Assembly (NCBI RefSeq): GCF_016765655.2
Contig: NZ_CP086106.1
Location: 186,001 to 250,000, forward strand
Origin: Skermanella mucosa
Lineage (GTDB): Bacteria; Pseudomonadota; Alphaproteobacteria; Azospirillales; Azospirillaceae
Direction of reading: 5' to 3'
DNA length: 64,000 nucleotides
Part shown: piece by piece, positions 62,937-64,000 of the stretch
How positions within the stretch are numbered: the stretch's first letter is position 1
Layout: every line of letters begins with the position of its first letter
Position numbers and translations under genes: made by a program
The notes under the pieces: generated by a model
Databases searched by the model: none
Told to the model about the DNA's origin: nothing
What the model saw: only the letters and a program-made list of their open reading frames with translations

Positions 62937-63721
62937 CACGGGTGATCCCTGCCGTGTTCGGGGTGGAAGCGTTCGCCGCGGGCCAGCGCCTTGGCGCGGC
63001 GCCACAGGTCGTAGACGCCGCCGACGCCGGCGGCGCCGCGCATCAGCGGCTCGAATCGGGCGGGGTCGCGGGTCATGGAGTCGGCGGCGAGGGCGTCCAT
63101 GGTTTCGGCCAGCGTCGCTTCAAGCCGGGTCTGCCATTCCTCGACCGTGCCGCCGCCGCTCCGCATCACCGGCCCGAAGCGGCATAGCGCCTCGGGCGTG
63201 CGCTCGTCCCAGAACGGATATTCCAGCGCCAGCGGGACGACCGAGGCACCCTCGACCCGGCGCGCCAGATGGGCGATGCCGGGGCGCAGGGAGACCGGCC
63301 GGACCCGGGCATCGGTGAAGTTCCCCTCCGCCGTGATCCACAGCATGGTGCGGGGATCGTCCAGCAGCCCGGTGCAGACCTTCAGGAAGGTCGCGGCACC
63401 GCGCGGCGTGCCCGGCTCGATCCCGAACAATCCGATCCGGCGCATGAAGCCGTACTGCTCCAGCGCCTTCGCCTCCATCGGGCCGTAGCCGAAGCGTTCG
63501 GGGAAGCGCAGCGTCGCCAGCACCATGAACATCGCGGGGTCCCACCACGAGGGATGGTTGGAACAGACGATCACGGGCCGGTCGGGGGGAAGGTCGGGAA
63601 GCGTGCCGCGCGCCAGCCGCACGCCGTGGAAGCGGCGCGCGACGTAGCGGCACATGTAGGGGCCGAACAGCCGGACGATGCGGGGCGACCGTGATGACCG
63701 CACCGCCTCGGCCGGCGTCAT
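62936..63721 (-). CDS. PlsC-type lysophospholipid acyltransferase family protein (CrtO-like)
   Basis: A 261-residue acyltransferase with the catalytic NHPSWWDP (NHx4D motif), substrate motifs FGIEPGTPRGAATF and ITAEGNFTDARVRPVSLRPG. Similar enzymes acylate glycosylated carotenoids or lysophospholipids. Start and stop are coupled to the desaturase (ATGA at 63718-63721) and glycosyltransferase genes. Confidence 0.88.
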   Translation of the reverse strand: MTPAEAVRSSRSPRIVRLFGPYMCRYVARRFHGVRLARGTLPDLPPDRPVIVCSNHPSWWDPAMFMVLATLRFPERFGYGPMEAKALEQYGFMRRIGLFGIEPGTPRGAATFLKVCTGLLDDPRTMLWITAEGNFTDARVRPVSLRPGIAHLARRVEGASVVPLALEYPFWDERTPEALCRFGPVMRSGGGTVEEWQTRLEATLAETMDALAADSMTRDPARFEPLMRGAAGVGGVYDLWRRAKALARGERFHPEHGRDHP

Positions 63722-64000
63722 GCCACGCTGGCCGTCGGCCGGGGAGCCGTCTCGAACGTCGCCGGCTGCACGGCGCCGCCCATGTCCTGGTCCAGCGTGT
63801 CGGCCGCGATCCAGCCCGACATCATGACCATCGGCATGCCCGGACCCGGATGGGCGGCGCCGCCCGCCAGGTACAGGCCGGCCAACTCGCGGCTCCTGTT
63901 GCCCGGCTTGAAGGCGCCGAAGAACCTGCCATGGCTGGCCAGGCCATAGATGGCGCCGTTCAGCACGCGGTAGCGGTCGTGGATGTCCTGGGGCGTCAGC
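63718..64000 (-). CDS. Phytoene desaturase-like flavoprotein, C-terminal part (cut by window edge)
   Basis: The last 93 codons of a gene continuing beyond the window. The segment RFFGAFKPGNRSRELAGLYL followed by AGGAAHPGPGMPMVMMSGW is the C-terminal FAD-binding signature of CrtI/CrtD/CrtN-type carotenoid desaturases and related isomerases. It heads, within view, the coupled lipid cluster. The N-terminal GxGxxG fold is outside the window. Confidence 0.85.
   Translation of the reverse strand, partial: LTPQDIHDRYRVLNGAIYGLASHGRFFGAFKPGNRSRELAGLYLAGGAAHPGPGMPMVMMSGWIAADTLDQDMGGAVQPATFETAPRPTASVA

Overview
The window is high-GC DNA that looks like a chromosomal or chromid segment of a Rhodospirillales-type alphaproteobacterium (Azospirillum/Skermanella-like). 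This is a guess from codon use, the trxB-lysR gene pair, the EF-G, Dps and MsrP homologues and the mix of IS families; no rRNA or tRNA gene fixes the taxon.

Bases 1 to about 41,360 are an accessory region built from metal-handling and stress genes and crowded with insertion sequences. The left end is a copper module on the minus strand: the start of a CopA-type ATPase under a CueR-type promoter, a Met/His-rich lipoprotein, a CopZ-like HMA chaperone, a lipoprotein/DUF305/cytochrome c operon, a permease relic and a Cys-rich DUF326 protein. Then come an ergothioneine operon (egtB intact, egtD destroyed by an IS3-family element), an OmpR-type two-component system, a second CopZ under its own CueR-type promoter, a frameshifted manganese catalase, and a second DUF326 gene broken by three nested ISs (IS21 inside IS1595, plus IS256). 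A minus-strand operon follows: epimerase/VKOR-like/SPW fusion, SDR, GH15 glycosidase. A phage-like HNH module and IS66/IS30 relics lead to a block encoding CadA/ZntA ATPase, signal peptidase II, PCuAC, SCO1, DsbA and ScsB/DsbD proteins, read from a MerR-type promoter with merR divergent. A second, intact IS1595 copy and an IS110 relic lie next to the boundary.

At about 41,363 the sequence enters a thioredoxin reductase gene without its N-terminus. I read this as the island/core junction. The rest is orderly and largely IS-free: lysR, a possible 6S-like RNA with terminator, a Cache protein, an EF-G paralogue, two Dps genes, MsrP, a three-gene phosphorelay, amidase, SDR, TPR protein, DUF1622, and a translationally coupled minus-strand lipid cluster (desaturase, acyltransferase, GT2, type III PKS, methyltransferase, FAD reductase, DUF1045).

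The most interesting signals are these. A GTAACA direct-repeat operator (GTAACA-N4-GTAACA) occurs four times, once just upstream of the response regulator, and three copies sit in homologous promoter blocks; this suggests an undescribed regulon. The triple IS nest can be subtracted to restore an intact reading frame. Two near-identical IS1595 copies in inverted orientation flank about 20 kb. A perfect 40-bp palindrome lies at the island edge. The type III PKS lipid cluster has no product I can name.
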